Source: Adineta steineri
Taxonomy: Eukaryota; Rotifera; Eurotatoria; Adinetida; Adinetidae
Assembly: GCA_905250115.1 (NCBI GenBank)
Contig: CAJNOI010000048.1
Coordinates: 186,001 to 250,000 of the forward strand
DNA length: 64,000 nucleotides
Reading direction: 5' to 3'
In this document: positions 1 through 12,000 of the stretch, piece by piece
Numbering within the stretch: position 1 is the first letter of the stretch
Layout: each line of letters opens with the position of its first letter
Made by a program: the position numbers and the translations under genes
The notes under the pieces: generated by a model
The model's database searches: none
What the model was told of the DNA's origin: nothing
The model's input: the letters and a program-made list of their open reading frames with translations, nothing else

Positions 1-90
1 CCAAAATCGCCCCCCTCCCCAGGTATCGCCCCTCCATAATCAAAAAAAAACTCGCCCCCTCCCCCTTCCAAAATCCTAGATCCGCCACTG
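1..90. mobile_element. Terminal part of a hAT-like non-autonomous DNA transposon
   Basis: The stretch is rich in C runs unlike its AT-rich surroundings and ends in GATCCGCCACTG, whose reverse complement CAGTGGCGGATC is a typical hAT terminal inverted repeat start. The other end lies outside the window, so the 8-bp target duplication (expected to be the bases at 91-98) cannot be confirmed. It probably sits in an intron of the glutamate receptor gene downstream. Confidence 0.6.
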
Positions 91-236
91 CTATAACCGC
101 TTCAATTTTGTTCGCGTCATAGCACTACCGAAATTGTCTTCGTTAATGGCAGATACAGTTATTGTAGATCATTAATTTCTTCTTCATTATATTTGAAAAG
201 AACGATTATTTTTATATAAACTAATTTTATTTGTAG

Positions 237-1153
237 CTAAACAGCAAGAAATAAAATATGGATCAGTGCGAAATGGAACAACATCAGCTTTTTTTGAAAA
301 ATCGAATGTCACTGTTTTTCAACATATGTGGGCAGTTATGCAACGAAGTTCATCGGAAGTATTTTTTACATCTAATGATGAAGGTGTGGCAAAAGTTCGA
401 AGTTCAAAAGGAAAATATGCATTTTTTATTGAGTAAATTTTCTTTTTGTTTTCTTTCGTATATATATATATTGTCAATTATACAAATTATAGATCAACAA
501 AAAATGAATATGTTAATGAACGAAGACCTTGTGATACAATGAAAGTTGGTTCTGATTTAGATTCGAAAGGTTATGGAATTGCTACAAGATTAGGTTCAGA
601 TTTAAGTGAAGCAATTGATATTATTGTAACAAGTCTTCGAGAATCAGGTTTTATGGATAAACTTAAACAACGTTGGTGGTATGTGTTAAACTTATTTTAT
701 TTTTACGAATTTATTTATTTTCAAATGTTTCTTGAAGGTATGAACGATCTGAATGTTCATTAACGGCAAAAGATAAACGTTTTAGTGAATTAAGCCTTTC
801 AAGTGTAACTGGTCTTTTTTATATATTTTTATTTGGAATTATTTTATCATGTGTTATTGCTTTTTCGGAATTTTTAATAACAGCTAAAGCCGAATCAGAA
901 AAATTACAAATTAGTTTTCGAGAAATTCTTCGGATTAAAATGATCGAGTATGTTATTTCATTTTTTTTCATATCTATTGTAAATTTATATCATAAATAGA
1001 AATATGGTTGGTATTACAATTAGTGCACAAAAACAAGTTGAATTTGGTCGTATTGAAAATGATTTTCATGATGATCCTAATCATGATGAACAAAATGAAA
1101 TTATTGAACAATATACAGAATATCAATTACAAAAACCACAAAGTGATGTTTAG
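237..1153 (+). CDS. Ionotropic glutamate receptor (AMPA/kainate type), C-terminal part
   Basis: Four exons (about 237-432, 493-678, 738-947, 1000-1153) encode the last 247 or so residues of an ionotropic glutamate receptor, a ligand-gated cation channel of the plasma membrane. Visible are the ligand-binding S2 lobe ([18 protein letters not shown], then [10 protein letters not shown] and [10 protein letters not shown], signatures of AMPA/kainate receptors), the KLKQRWWY segment that closes the lobe, and the fourth membrane helix ([17 protein letters not shown]). A cytoplasmic tail of about 80 residues follows. The pore, S1 lobe and amino-terminal domain lie upstream of the window. All four exons join in phase with GT-AG introns of about 50-60 bp. 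The subtype cannot be set from this part alone. Confidence 0.92.
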
Positions 1154-1694
1154 TCAAATTTTTTTTATAAATCTAGAAACATAATAATACATATTTACTT
1201 GTCCTATGTATTATAATTATTGTATTGTTTAATAACTAACTCAAGAATAAATATTTTGTTTAGTGTTTATTAATAGAAAACTATTACCACTGATAAATAT
1301 TGATTTACAACTTTTGAACTTTAAATTATATAAGTACGAAGTGAGATCTCGAAAGATGCGGGTGACAATAGTTGCAGATCCGTTTTTCGGATGGGCAAAT
1401 CGAACTTAGGGTGGGCAGCACCCATACGGATCATCGCAAAATATGCAGCTACTGTATTTTTTCGAATGGGCAGATTGAAACTAAGAGACAGCGGCGCCCA
1501 CCCAACGCAACCGCTGGATAAAGCACTTTTACGGATGAGAGTGCGTTGAGCAAGAACCATACAAAGAATATATATATAGCCAGATAAACATTAGCCTATT
1601 GCTTGCATTAATTCTTTGAGAAGAAAAATCTATTATTTTCGTGACTAGTAAAAGAATAATTTATTATTATAATAAAAAAACGGAATCAAATAGT
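1154..1694. other. Intergenic region with a GC-rich repeat-like segment
   Basis: This separates the glutamate receptor stop from the CHM stop on the other strand (convergent genes). About 1340-1545 is unusually GC-rich and contains a direct repeat of about 30 bp with roughly 105 bp spacing (a CG(G/A)ATGGGCA(A/G)AT motif near 1386 and near 1460). A CAACCGCTG near 1505-1513 resembles a hAT end in reverse complement, but no matching left end or target duplication was found. It is probably a decayed small transposon. Confidence 0.4.
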
Positions 1695-4072
1695 TCACAA
1701 AGCTTCGGTATCTGTACTTGTCTTTGTTGCTAAAGTATCATCAGTAGCTGTATTTGTTGTAGAAGTTTCATCTGTATTGTTAGTTTCATCTGTATTGTCA
1801 GTACCTTCAATTATAATATCTTCTGGATCAGGTGCACGTGCTAAAAATTCTTCGCGGTTCGAATATATTTCATAAAAAAGATTTCGAGCCTAGAATTTAA
1901 TATAAGATTTATTCGAAGAAAAAACAAAGTGTAAACTAACCGCTTCAACAGCACTATCATGATCAATTGAACCATCAGGTCCATGAGTAACTATAAGTTT
2001 TGAAAGTGTTGATGATGATGAAGATGTTGACATTGTGTCTACTTGATCAAATGTTAATTGACCGAGAATATTATCTCGAGTGAAATTATCTAATAACAAA
2101 CAAAAAATTTTAAATATAAATTTATATATGTATTACCTCCTGTTAAACGTAGCAATTGTTCGATAATTTCATCAGTATTCTCGGATGAACTTTCTTGAAA
2201 AATATATAGAAGAACTAAAAGAAAAACGAATTCTTTGATAATCTAATATAATAAATTTCATTTACAAAATCCATCTGGTGCACATCCAGGTCCAAAGCCA
2301 ACTTCAATAATATGAATTCCAGTTTTATTCTGAGCACTTAAACGAAGATAAGTCACCTATGATATTAAAATTTCAATCACTTTCTTTATTCAAATGTAAA
2401 AATGATTTGTTTTTACTTCTTCTTTTTCACTTGATTGAATTGATTTATTTGTAAATAAAACAGTTCGATGAATAACATTTTTATTTGATGATATTAATTC
2501 CAGAAATGAATTATTACAAATAACCATATCTTTTGCACGAAATCTTTCTCCTGTTGTTGATACAATACCAGTACATTGATTATTTAATGAATCAATAGTA
2601 AATCCAGCTAATGGAAAACGTAGAAAATAAAAACCACCAAAAACAGCACATAAACGACAAAAACATTGACACATTTCACCATTACCATACAATGGATAAA
2701 GAAATGGTGAATTACCATAACGACCAATTGAATCTAAATATCGCTTAGCTTTAATAATACCCTACATAAATCACAAATAATAAATTATACAAACAAAATA
2801 ACAAATGAAAATACTTCTTTTGTTGATGCATTATAATCAACCATTGAAATTGAATTAATAATTAAATGACAGAGTGTATCATTTAATTTTTGTTTTTTTA
2901 AATATTCAATAAATGGAATGTCGTGTTCTAAAATATATTGATGCGATTTTTACTACTATAGACAAATAAGATTTTTACCTTCATTCAAATCTTCAACTGC
3001 CATTGATGAACAATTCATAATTACTTTCATCAATAAACGTTTGTCAATAAGACTAATATCATTTGAATTAAATATATCAGCTCGTGAACTAGGTACCTGA
3101 AAGATATTTATTGTTTTTATATCAAGTTAAAAATATTCCTATTTCATTTACGTTATCAATTTGTCCATTACGTTCAAATAAAAGACGAGAAACAAGTTTA
3201 AATTCACAATATTTTCCCACATTCGATTGAACAAGTAGATCGATAAGACCACCCGATGCATAATAAAGCTAGACAAAACAAATCGTTCTAATGTTTATTA
3301 TAGGAAAGAAATAAAATATTACTAACTTTTGGTGTTAAATCAATATTAAATTTTCTCGATTGTTTTTCCAATACATCTAATGTAATAGGTTTTGTCGATT
3401 CATTTTCAGTTGTTGTTGTTTGTTCATTAGTTTTTCTTAATTAATAATTTGAAAATAAAACTATCAATTCTTCTCTTTATTCTCACTCGATATTCCATTT
3501 GAGTTCGACATTACGAAAAACATTCAGTGGATTACCAATTGGTAAAATCTTTTCATTATCATCCTGTGGATCAATATCTATCTAGAAAATACAAAACAAA
3601 CCTTTAACGTTTATTGATAATTAGTTTTTTGATAACCACAGGTGCAGAATCTTCCTCGTGCGCCTCCGCGCGGGGGGAAATATTTAAAAAAACTGCATTT
3701 TTCAGAGAAATTTTTCTGGTGGGGCGAAATTCTTTTTTTTGGAAAAATTCTGCATCTCTGTTGATAACATACTTTCGGATTCTCCTGCATTTGTGTCCAT
3801 TCTATTAAACCATTTAATGAGAATGATGCCCATTCTGCACCATAATATTCATTTCTATAATAATTCAATCATTAGTTTTATTATCTTTTGACAATATCTT
3901 ACGTATCAATATGTAATACAGTCTTTCCATTACGAGCACAAGCAGCTGCGAGAATACTCTCGACCATACCTATATTAATAAATCTTTTATAACAAAAAAT
4001 TATATAAAATATATATTTATTACCTGTCCCAACAACGATAACATCGTATTCACGAGGTAGTCCTTCGAACAT
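1695..4072 (-). CDS. CHM: Rab escort protein (Rab geranylgeranyltransferase component A)
   Basis: About ten exons on the minus strand encode a Rab escort protein, which presents newly made Rab GTPases to the geranylgeranyl transferase and delivers them to membranes. It starts [17 protein letters not shown] at 4072, continues [21 protein letters not shown] (the GDI/REP nucleotide-fold start), [34 protein letters not shown], and [19 protein letters not shown], all REP/GDI signatures. The acidic, Thr-rich tail ends at 1695. REP rather than GDI is favoured by the diverged middle and the long C-terminal tail. Introns are mostly 50-70 bp; the one beginning GTATGT next to 3768 is enlarged by a hAT-like MITE. 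The gene is divergent from the RPC5 gene, with about 220 bp between start codons. Confidence 0.9.
3637..3760. mobile_element. hAT-like MITE, 124 bp, in a CHM intron
   Basis: The ends are imperfect inverted repeats (CACAGGTGCAGAAT at the left; CAGAGATGCAGAAT read inward from the right, 12 of 14 matching). They are flanked by an exact 8-bp direct repeat TTGATAAC (3629-3636 and 3761-3768). An 8-bp duplication with CA(C/G)-type ends is the hAT signature. It carries no coding capacity. The right target duplication lies within the first few bases of the intron. Confidence 0.8.
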
Positions 4073-4294
4073 TTTATATAAATGAACGTGTTCTATTTTT
4101 ACAAAAAAAAACAGACATATTCTTAATGGTTAAAGTTTTCCTACAAATAAGAATATTTCATATGTGTCGCCACCAATGATTTCTTTCTGAATGATTCATA
4201 TTTTCGTCCTTGCTCGATTTCAACCGATAAAAAACACCTGTTCTGTTTTTTTTTCAATTATATTATTATTATTATTTTCAATTAGTCTTTCATA
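4073..4294. promoter_or_regulatory. Divergent promoter region of CHM and RPC5
   Basis: Both neighbouring genes start away from this interval of about 220 bp, so it must hold the 5' ends of both. It is AT-rich with an ATT-repeat run near 4260-4272. A pyrimidine-rich tract ending in AG (TTTTCAATTAG, about 4275-4285) lies just before the RPC5 start and may be a trans-splice acceptor. No clear TATA motif could be singled out. Confidence 0.4.
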
Positions 4295-5988
4295 ATGACT
4301 AACGGACATTCATCAATGGACATCGATGATAATGATGAACTATTATGTGAACTTGATGTTGAATTTCGTCGAACAGAACAATCCATTTATGTATTTCAAT
4401 ATCCAATTCGACCAAATTATCGATCGTATGATGAAATATCATTTGCAAGTGCACGAATTAAAGAAAAACATTCTCTTGTTGAAATGGATTTACTTGTTGA
4501 TCCACAATGTTCAAATTATTATTCAGCAAGAGGAAAACAATTTGCTGATAGTACAAATAATGAGAATGGAAAACAATTTTTCAATAGTGATCGTATGGAT
4601 AAACAAACTATTGCATCAACTATTTCATCAAATGGTAATTATGACAAAAAAATAAAAATAAAATCTTTGTTTCCTTTAATGAAACATGAGTTAAGGTAAT
4701 ATAGATCTGTATCGAGACAAATATAATATATCTTCTATGTTGTTTGTCTATTGAGATGAATCGATTAGCTGTACATCTTATGTGTGCTTATACTTTTTGA
4801 AAAAAGTATGTAGCATTTAAAATCTATTGTTGTCGATATTTACTTATTTTTGTAAAAAGAAAAGCTTTTCGAAACCTTTCAGGCATTTTTATTTACATGA
4901 ATGAAAGTCATGTATGTACATACTGAGAGTTTTTATAACCTATTTGTATAGTTTATTTTGGCTGTACGCTGATATTTTCATAGAAAAAATAATTCTTATA
5001 TAGTCATTTAAGGTAGGATTTCATTGATTGTAAAGGTATAAAGATAACTCATGAAAAGAGTAAAATTTAAATTATGACAATATTATTTGATAAGTATATG
5101 GTATAGGAAAACTTCAGTGAAAGTAATAGAGTTACGACTGAAATCCGAGATGAGAAATATTAAAGCTAGGATTCCAAATTGTTAGGTCCGAAGAGTTCTA
5201 TTAGTGGACGAATAAAATGATGTACAAGAAAACTGCGTAAAAATGACAGTCTGATGGAAGAATAATAGGAATGATAATGTATTAGATGAAAAATACGAGA
5301 AAATAAAATATTTGAGAACTTGTACATATATAAAGAGACGACTAGTGGTATCGAAAGAAAATTAACAAAAGGCGAATAAGTTCAAATATGCATCACAGGA
5401 AATTATTTTTTCGTAAAACTGTTAGGATAGGGTATATAACATAGCTTTATAATTGCAGATAATGAGCAATTATTAGATTAACATAGTTTAATGTTTATGA
5501 AAGAGAAATATTTCAATTATATCGTTTTAGGTGATTGTTATTCTGTTGGTATATTTAATAATATTACTCGTCAGTTAGTTCTTTGTCCGTTAAAATCTAT
5601 AATTCAATTACGACCACAATTCAATTATCTCGATACATCCTCTTCAACATCTGGTACAACAAAAGATGGAAATACTAATGATGATGATCAAATGAATGGA
5701 AGTGATGGTGAACAATCAGGAAGTGAAAGTGAAGAAAATAAACCTGAACCAGCCGCAAGTTTAGTAACAATGAAATTTGCTAAAAAGGAAAGTGATTATC
5801 ATAAAAAGAAACGTCTACAATCATATGGTTATTTTCGACAAATGCGTGATGATGACCGTTGGCAAGATCTTGTTTGTGTAATGAATGCTCATTCATTCGA
5901 TGCACAACGTATTCGTGAAAAATTTCTATCAAATGAAAAACAAGAAGAACAACAGCCCACAATGATAAATGAAACCAAAGAACTTTGA
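4295..5988 (+). CDS. POLR3E: RNA polymerase III subunit RPC5 (RPC37 type), short form
   Basis: Two exons (4295-4634 and 5531-5988) joined in phase give 265 residues of the Pol III subunit that, with RPC4, forms the TFIIF-like subcomplex used in initiation and termination. Family signatures are YVFQYPIRPNYRSYDEI, the basic AIRxK-like stretch ARIKEKHSLVEMD, NYYSARGKQ, MDKQTI, and, after the intron, CPLKSIIQLRPQFNYLD. KKRLQSYGYFRQM follows. The length is close to fungal RPC37 and far shorter than the roughly 700-residue vertebrate protein, so the C-terminal winged-helix repeats are absent. The intron is long for this locus (896 bp) with no recognisable insert. The ARAP gene starts only 102 bp after the stop. 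Confidence 0.88.
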
Positions 5989-6067
5989 TAACATGTTTTG
6001 TTTTTGCTTTCTTTTGTGATACTTTTTTTTTGTGCTAAGCGATAAAACGGTGATTTCCTTTCATTGT

Positions 6068-6090
6068 TTTTACTTTGTATTTTATTCTAG
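6068..6090 (+). promoter_or_regulatory. Probable spliced-leader trans-splice acceptor before ARAP
   Basis: A T-rich tract ends in TTCTAG directly against the ATG at 6091, only 102 bp after the RPC5 stop. No upstream exon reads into it. In bdelloids, spliced-leader trans-splicing resolves polycistronic transcripts; this arrangement fits that. Confidence 0.5.
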
Positions 6091-9000
6091 ATGGAACATT
6101 CCTTTGATATACCCCGTGAACCTCATCTATCAAATTCCATTTTCAAAAATCGACCAATACCTCATCCAAGAGCAAGAAAGACGCCAACGACGAAAATAAC
6201 TCAGACTACTGATCATAATGATGCTGTACCATTCGACGGTAAATTATTGTATATAACTCATATCAAAATGATATAATCGACGTTTACTCACGATGATATG
6301 TCCCGTAAACATAGCTTTTGCAGAAGATTTTGAGACTAAATCTTTGATGAACATTCGCATTCATGTTCTGCATATTTAAATCATTAAGATAACCTCTTTT
6401 TTTGAAATAATCTTCTTCTTCTTTTAATTAGACGCAAATACCGTTGAAAACTCAAATGAACAACCGCCATCAATCAATAGAGATAATGATGATTATCCTG
6501 TTACATTCCGCCCAAGAAATGCTTTTTCATCCAATAGAATTAATAATTTAGCATATTTATCACAAGGAAATGATAATACAGATTCCGTTTCATTAGATCC
6601 ACCGAATACAACTCTATTCTATATTACATCATCAATACCTGATGACAATTCAATAACCACTTCAAATTCTCCATCCACTTCAAATCGACCTTCATTATTG
6701 GTAAATAGCTTTTCAATAATGTCTTTTCTTCAGAAGTGAAAAAAATGCATGTTTGAATGTCATTTTTACATCATAGGAATGAATGAATGAATGAATAAGA
6801 AAAGTATGCTCTTTTTTATTTCCTCTAGCTGCTTGATAGTAGTTGTGATTATTAAAAAATAATTATGATTCGATTAGAAGTTACAATTTTAATAAAAAAA
6901 AACCTCTTATTTTTGACCTACTTTTCTTATAGGAACATGATGAAAAGAATTTATTAGATTCAGAAATTAATCAAAAAGAAAGTCAAGTATTATTACAAAA
7001 TAAATCAAATATTTAGTAAGTATCTAAAATTAGCAAAAGATTCAAAACGTTTTTTTTTGCTTTAGCCCTTCATTAGAATCAATGTATAAGAAACCCAGTT
7101 CAACTTCAATTTTAATTGATGATTTTGCTAATAGATCAATGAATAATGATGAAAATTCATGTGAATTAGGTAAGAAAGAGTTCTCCTATTATATTTTGAC
7201 TTTTGTTTGCCTTTAATTAAGATAGAACAACGGCATATCTTGAACAAGTTCGAGAAAATTTAAGCAATTGTCAATGTGCGGATTGTAATTCTGAATATCC
7301 AACAATTGCTATTATGTCATGGCTTTTAGTAATATGTAAAAATTGTGCTAGTAAGTCAATTCTTCATTAATATTTGGATCATTTATTTTCTTTCCTTCTG
7401 TTATAGATGTTCATCGGCTTTTGACATCAGATTTTCTTCGTCTTCAATCATTACTTACGACTGCATGTGATCCTTATTTAATTGATTTACTTTGTGACTA
7501 TGGTAATGAATTTTCTAATAGTTTATTAGAAAATGAAACTTCACAATTTTCAAAACCTAATGATAATTCATCGGAATTCGAACGTGAACAATATATACGA
7601 AAAAAATATATTGAAAAAATCTATCTTCGATCAAATCAATCGAATTATTATTATACACAATATGATTTAAATAAAATGTTATATGAAAATGTTGAAACAA
7701 CAGATTGTGGGAAAACTTTACATTTAATTATGTTAGGAGCAGATCCAAATTATTCAGAAAAAATGTTTCCTGTTGCAGATCATGCTAAACGACATCAACA
7801 AATTAAACAATTGAAAATTATTTTAGCAAATGGAGGTAGAAAATTATATTGCGCATAATATATATATATATATTTTTGTTGGCTTTTTTAAATATCTTTT
7901 ATTCATATTTTACTAGATGGATATTTATCAAAAGAATAATTACAGAGTATTGAAATTAAAGAATTAGTAGTAGTAGTGTAACGTGTGTATTTAATATGCT
8001 CAGTAGAATGAATAGAGACTAACACCAGCTGTGTTCTCTTCGTTTCTAATATGTATTGAGGGATTCTTTTTTTTATACACCTAATAGTTTGCATGTTATA
8101 ACAATTCATAGTTTTTAAAAGATAAAATTAGTATTACTCGAAAGAGATATATAAAAAAATTAGTTAAATTAATACAAGCTATAGAGTCATGGGATTAACT
8201 AATACTAGTAGAAATCTTGATTTTCGAAGCAGAGATGGGTAGCTCCAACTCGGAGTTAGAGTTAACACTTTTCTCGTTGGAGTTAGAATCCAGTTGAATT
8301 TCGTGATTTGATTCTTGTTGATTTCATTCGATATTGGAAGAAAAAGAAAAGTAGTGAATCGTATTGAAACAAACTTGTCTTATCAAATCGAAGTGGAGTT
8401 GGAGTAGTATGTCCCCGGAGTTACCCATCTCGATTCCGAGAAGATACCGAACCTATTATCTCACTATCATTGGCTCATGAACAGTATTTTATCTAGGTTT
8501 TTCGTTTCGAGAGTGCGATAGCGATATCCGGGAGGGCGACAACCTAATTTCTGGAGAGAAAAGACATAGTATAAGCACAAAAATTGCAATTTTCGGGAGG
8601 GCAAAATCGGTTTTCGAGCGGGCGCCGCCATCACTGCTCTCCCTCTAGATAAATCACTGCTCATGAAAATTTAATAAGATACTAATTCTTATATTACTAC
8701 GATGAAAATAACTCACTAATCTAATGAATTAAATATTTAAAGTTAGTTTCGATAACAAATCTTTAAACTACTTACAGTTCTTAAAAAATGTTCCATTAGT
8801 GACGAATATTTAAGATATACGAGCACTTATTTGAAAATCAACACGTTTACAATGATATTTTCTTCTAAATTTTAGAATTCTACACGATAGAGAAGATCCT
8901 TTGAAATACAAGACCATTCATGTTTTGTTCAAATCTATAGTTACCTTCAGATCGTATATAAACTTAACTTTAAACCCTGAATAGAGAAGACAGTGGAAAA

Positions 9001-12000
9001 AGATGTGGATTCTTAATGTTTATATTTTCATTGATTTCAATCGAATCATGAAGTTAGTTGTTTTTTTGTTGATTCACATATAAAAACAATTGATATTATT
9101 AATGATCAATAAAATATTTCAAAATACTAAATAATAAAATTTTGTTTGTAGGTCAATCGGAATTTGATTTAATGAAGACAAATTCAGATGAAAAAAATGA
9201 AACAATTGCTTATTTATCTTCTAAACATGGAGTACTTAAAGAATTTCGAACATATTATGAAAATAATCGTCTTAAAGTTTCTTCTCCAACATCAAATTCA
9301 GACAAATCTCAACGATATTTATTTGAAATTGATTTAAATAATATTCTTGCTATATGTAATCAATCAGTAAATGCTGTTTCATTGAAATGTCGTTTAACAA
9401 ATCCACCCGTAATGAATGTAAATAGTCAATGTATATTAATTGTTGATGAAGAAACATCAACAAATGAATATGTATGGGTATTTCCAAATGATTTTGAACG
9501 TTCTATATGGATACATGAAATAATTAAACGAGAATATTCTTATCATCAATTAATTTATCCAAATTTTATTTTATTAATGAAATTAAATGTACAAGAAGGA
9601 ATGAATGCTGAAAAACAACAAGTTATAGCAATTGTTTATTCTGGACGTTTTGTTATTTGTTCAGATACAATCTATGATGAAGTCGATTTAAGAAAATATT
9701 CGAGTTTAAGTAAATTATTCAGTAGAATTTTTTTTGTTCTTAAATTCGTTAGCGTTTTTTTTTGTTTCAGCATATCAGAAAAGTAAAGAATTCACAGGTG
9801 TTGTACTTTGTCTTATTTCAAATCGTTTTCTTTATTTATCATCACCGATTATTAAATTAACTGATATGTTATATTCATGTCTTCGTGAAGCAATTCAAGT
9901 TCGAACATTAACAGATTTAAATAAACAAATTTTAACATCACAAAATATACCAGTTATTGTTGAACGATTTATTAATTTCATTTTTGAACATGGATTACAA
10001 ACAAAAGGTGAATACTGTAGACATCAAGCTGTTAGGCTCTCGACACATTGAAAGGGTTCATTTTATTGCTAAAATCCCATCCGCATCTTTCGTATACTCC
10101 CGATTGAAATATAAGAAAAAGCTTATTTATATTCTTTTCTTTTAGGTATTTATCGTCAAGCTGGTCAAGAAACAAAAGTTAAACAATTATTAAATGAATG
10201 TCTTGAAGATCCATATAATTCTTTATTAACATATGAAAATTATACTGAACATGATGTTGCTAATGCATTAAAACGTTTTCTACGTCATTTAGATATGCCC
10301 TTACTTGGTTCACGTCAAAATTATTATGCATGGTTACGATCAATAGTTGATAAAACAATTACACATGAACAATTAATTCAATATTATCGTGCTTTAATTA
10401 AAGATTTAAAACAACATTTTCCAATACATTATGCAACATTGAGAGTAATGATAATACATATACATACAGTTGCTGCATTAGCTGATAGAAACGGAATGAC
10501 TTTAACAAATCTTATTTCAACATTTGCACCATGTCTTGTGTCACAAGGTATTTCAGTACCAATGGATAATAAGAATAATACATATGGCTATCGTAATAGA
10601 TCATTAGATGATCTTAATAGCAAAGATACAAATGAAGATGATACACAAGAATCATTTGATCTTAATAATAGTCCATTAGTAACTAAACTTAAAAGAAATC
10701 AATCAATTCAAGGTAAGCACGATTGATCTTTGTTTGTGAAATTTAAAAGTGTAAATTTTATAATATAAAAAATTAGTAAATAGGAAACTTGAGTATATGA
10801 TTTTTGAACGTTTTTCTGTGGTTTAGTAATGAATAGCTGTAGATCGATGTTTGATGGACAGAATACTAGAATACTGTTCTTTTGTACTCGAGATAATCGA
10901 TAATAACTGTTCGACGATCTGATAATTAACGCCGAGATACTTTTTGAAATGATAGTTTATAATCATATTTGTCTAATCTGAATCGTGTAGTCTCATACTC
11001 TAAAAGAATAATTTGAAATTCACCATAACTGCTCAAAGTTGTCTGATTGTTGTACTTGAGTAACAATAATGGAAATCAACCTAATAGGAGATTCTAGATC
11101 TTATCTCTAGTATCCATATGCAATCAATGATGATCAAATAAATATTTCTAATTCGTAGCTCGTCGTCAATCCATTGCAACAATTTCCAGCTTATCACAAT
11201 TTCCAATATCATCAGCTTATCTTCATGTTACACCTACAATACAAGCTGATCTTAAAATAATGAGTAATCTTTGTATATATTATTGTGAATTATTTGATAT
11301 AACTTATGAAGAAATTGAACATGAAAAACATTGTATAGAAACATTAATATCAATAACAGAAAATCAACCTATACCACGTATATTAAATGGTACAATGATA
11401 TCAGTTTATTTTGAATCTCGTGCTGATGAATTAAATGGATATGCAATGAATATTTGTGAAGAAGAAACAACAGCTGATATGATTATTGATAAATTATTAA
11501 AACGTATTAATCAAAATGATTCGTTCTTTTGGGCTTTATTTGAAGTAATTATTGATCAAAATCTTGAACGACCAATGTATGCATGTGAAAATATATCCGA
11601 AGTTTTATATCGTTATAGAACATATTTATCACATCAATTAAATCGACAGGCAACATTTGTTGTTAAACTTAATTATATTCAATTTGAAAAAGAACGTTTA
11701 GAACAACGATCATATATGTTTAATAATCAATCAGTTCAATGTGAATATTTTGATATTTCAAATCAACGATGGACACCATGCGTTTGGATATCTGAAAAAG
11801 CAGTTGTAAGTCTTTTAATTTGTTTGTTAGTCAATTAGAGTCAGATGCATATATAAGATTTTTAAAAATATCATCATAAGTGATAAAAAATATTATTGAT
11901 TCAAGACTTTTATTAGCACATTTCGCCAATGTCTATGATCAGTTTTATCCAATACTTCTTACTTAATCGAGTATTCTATATAAGGTAGCGACTGTTTAAC

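Noticed and set aside
1890-2099. Separate small gene on the minus strand
   Set aside because: It is an internal CHM exon plus intron read-through.
3614-3868. Open frames on both strands across the CHM intron
   Set aside because: They run through a MITE with clear ends and target duplication; only the 3769-3857 part is real CHM exon.
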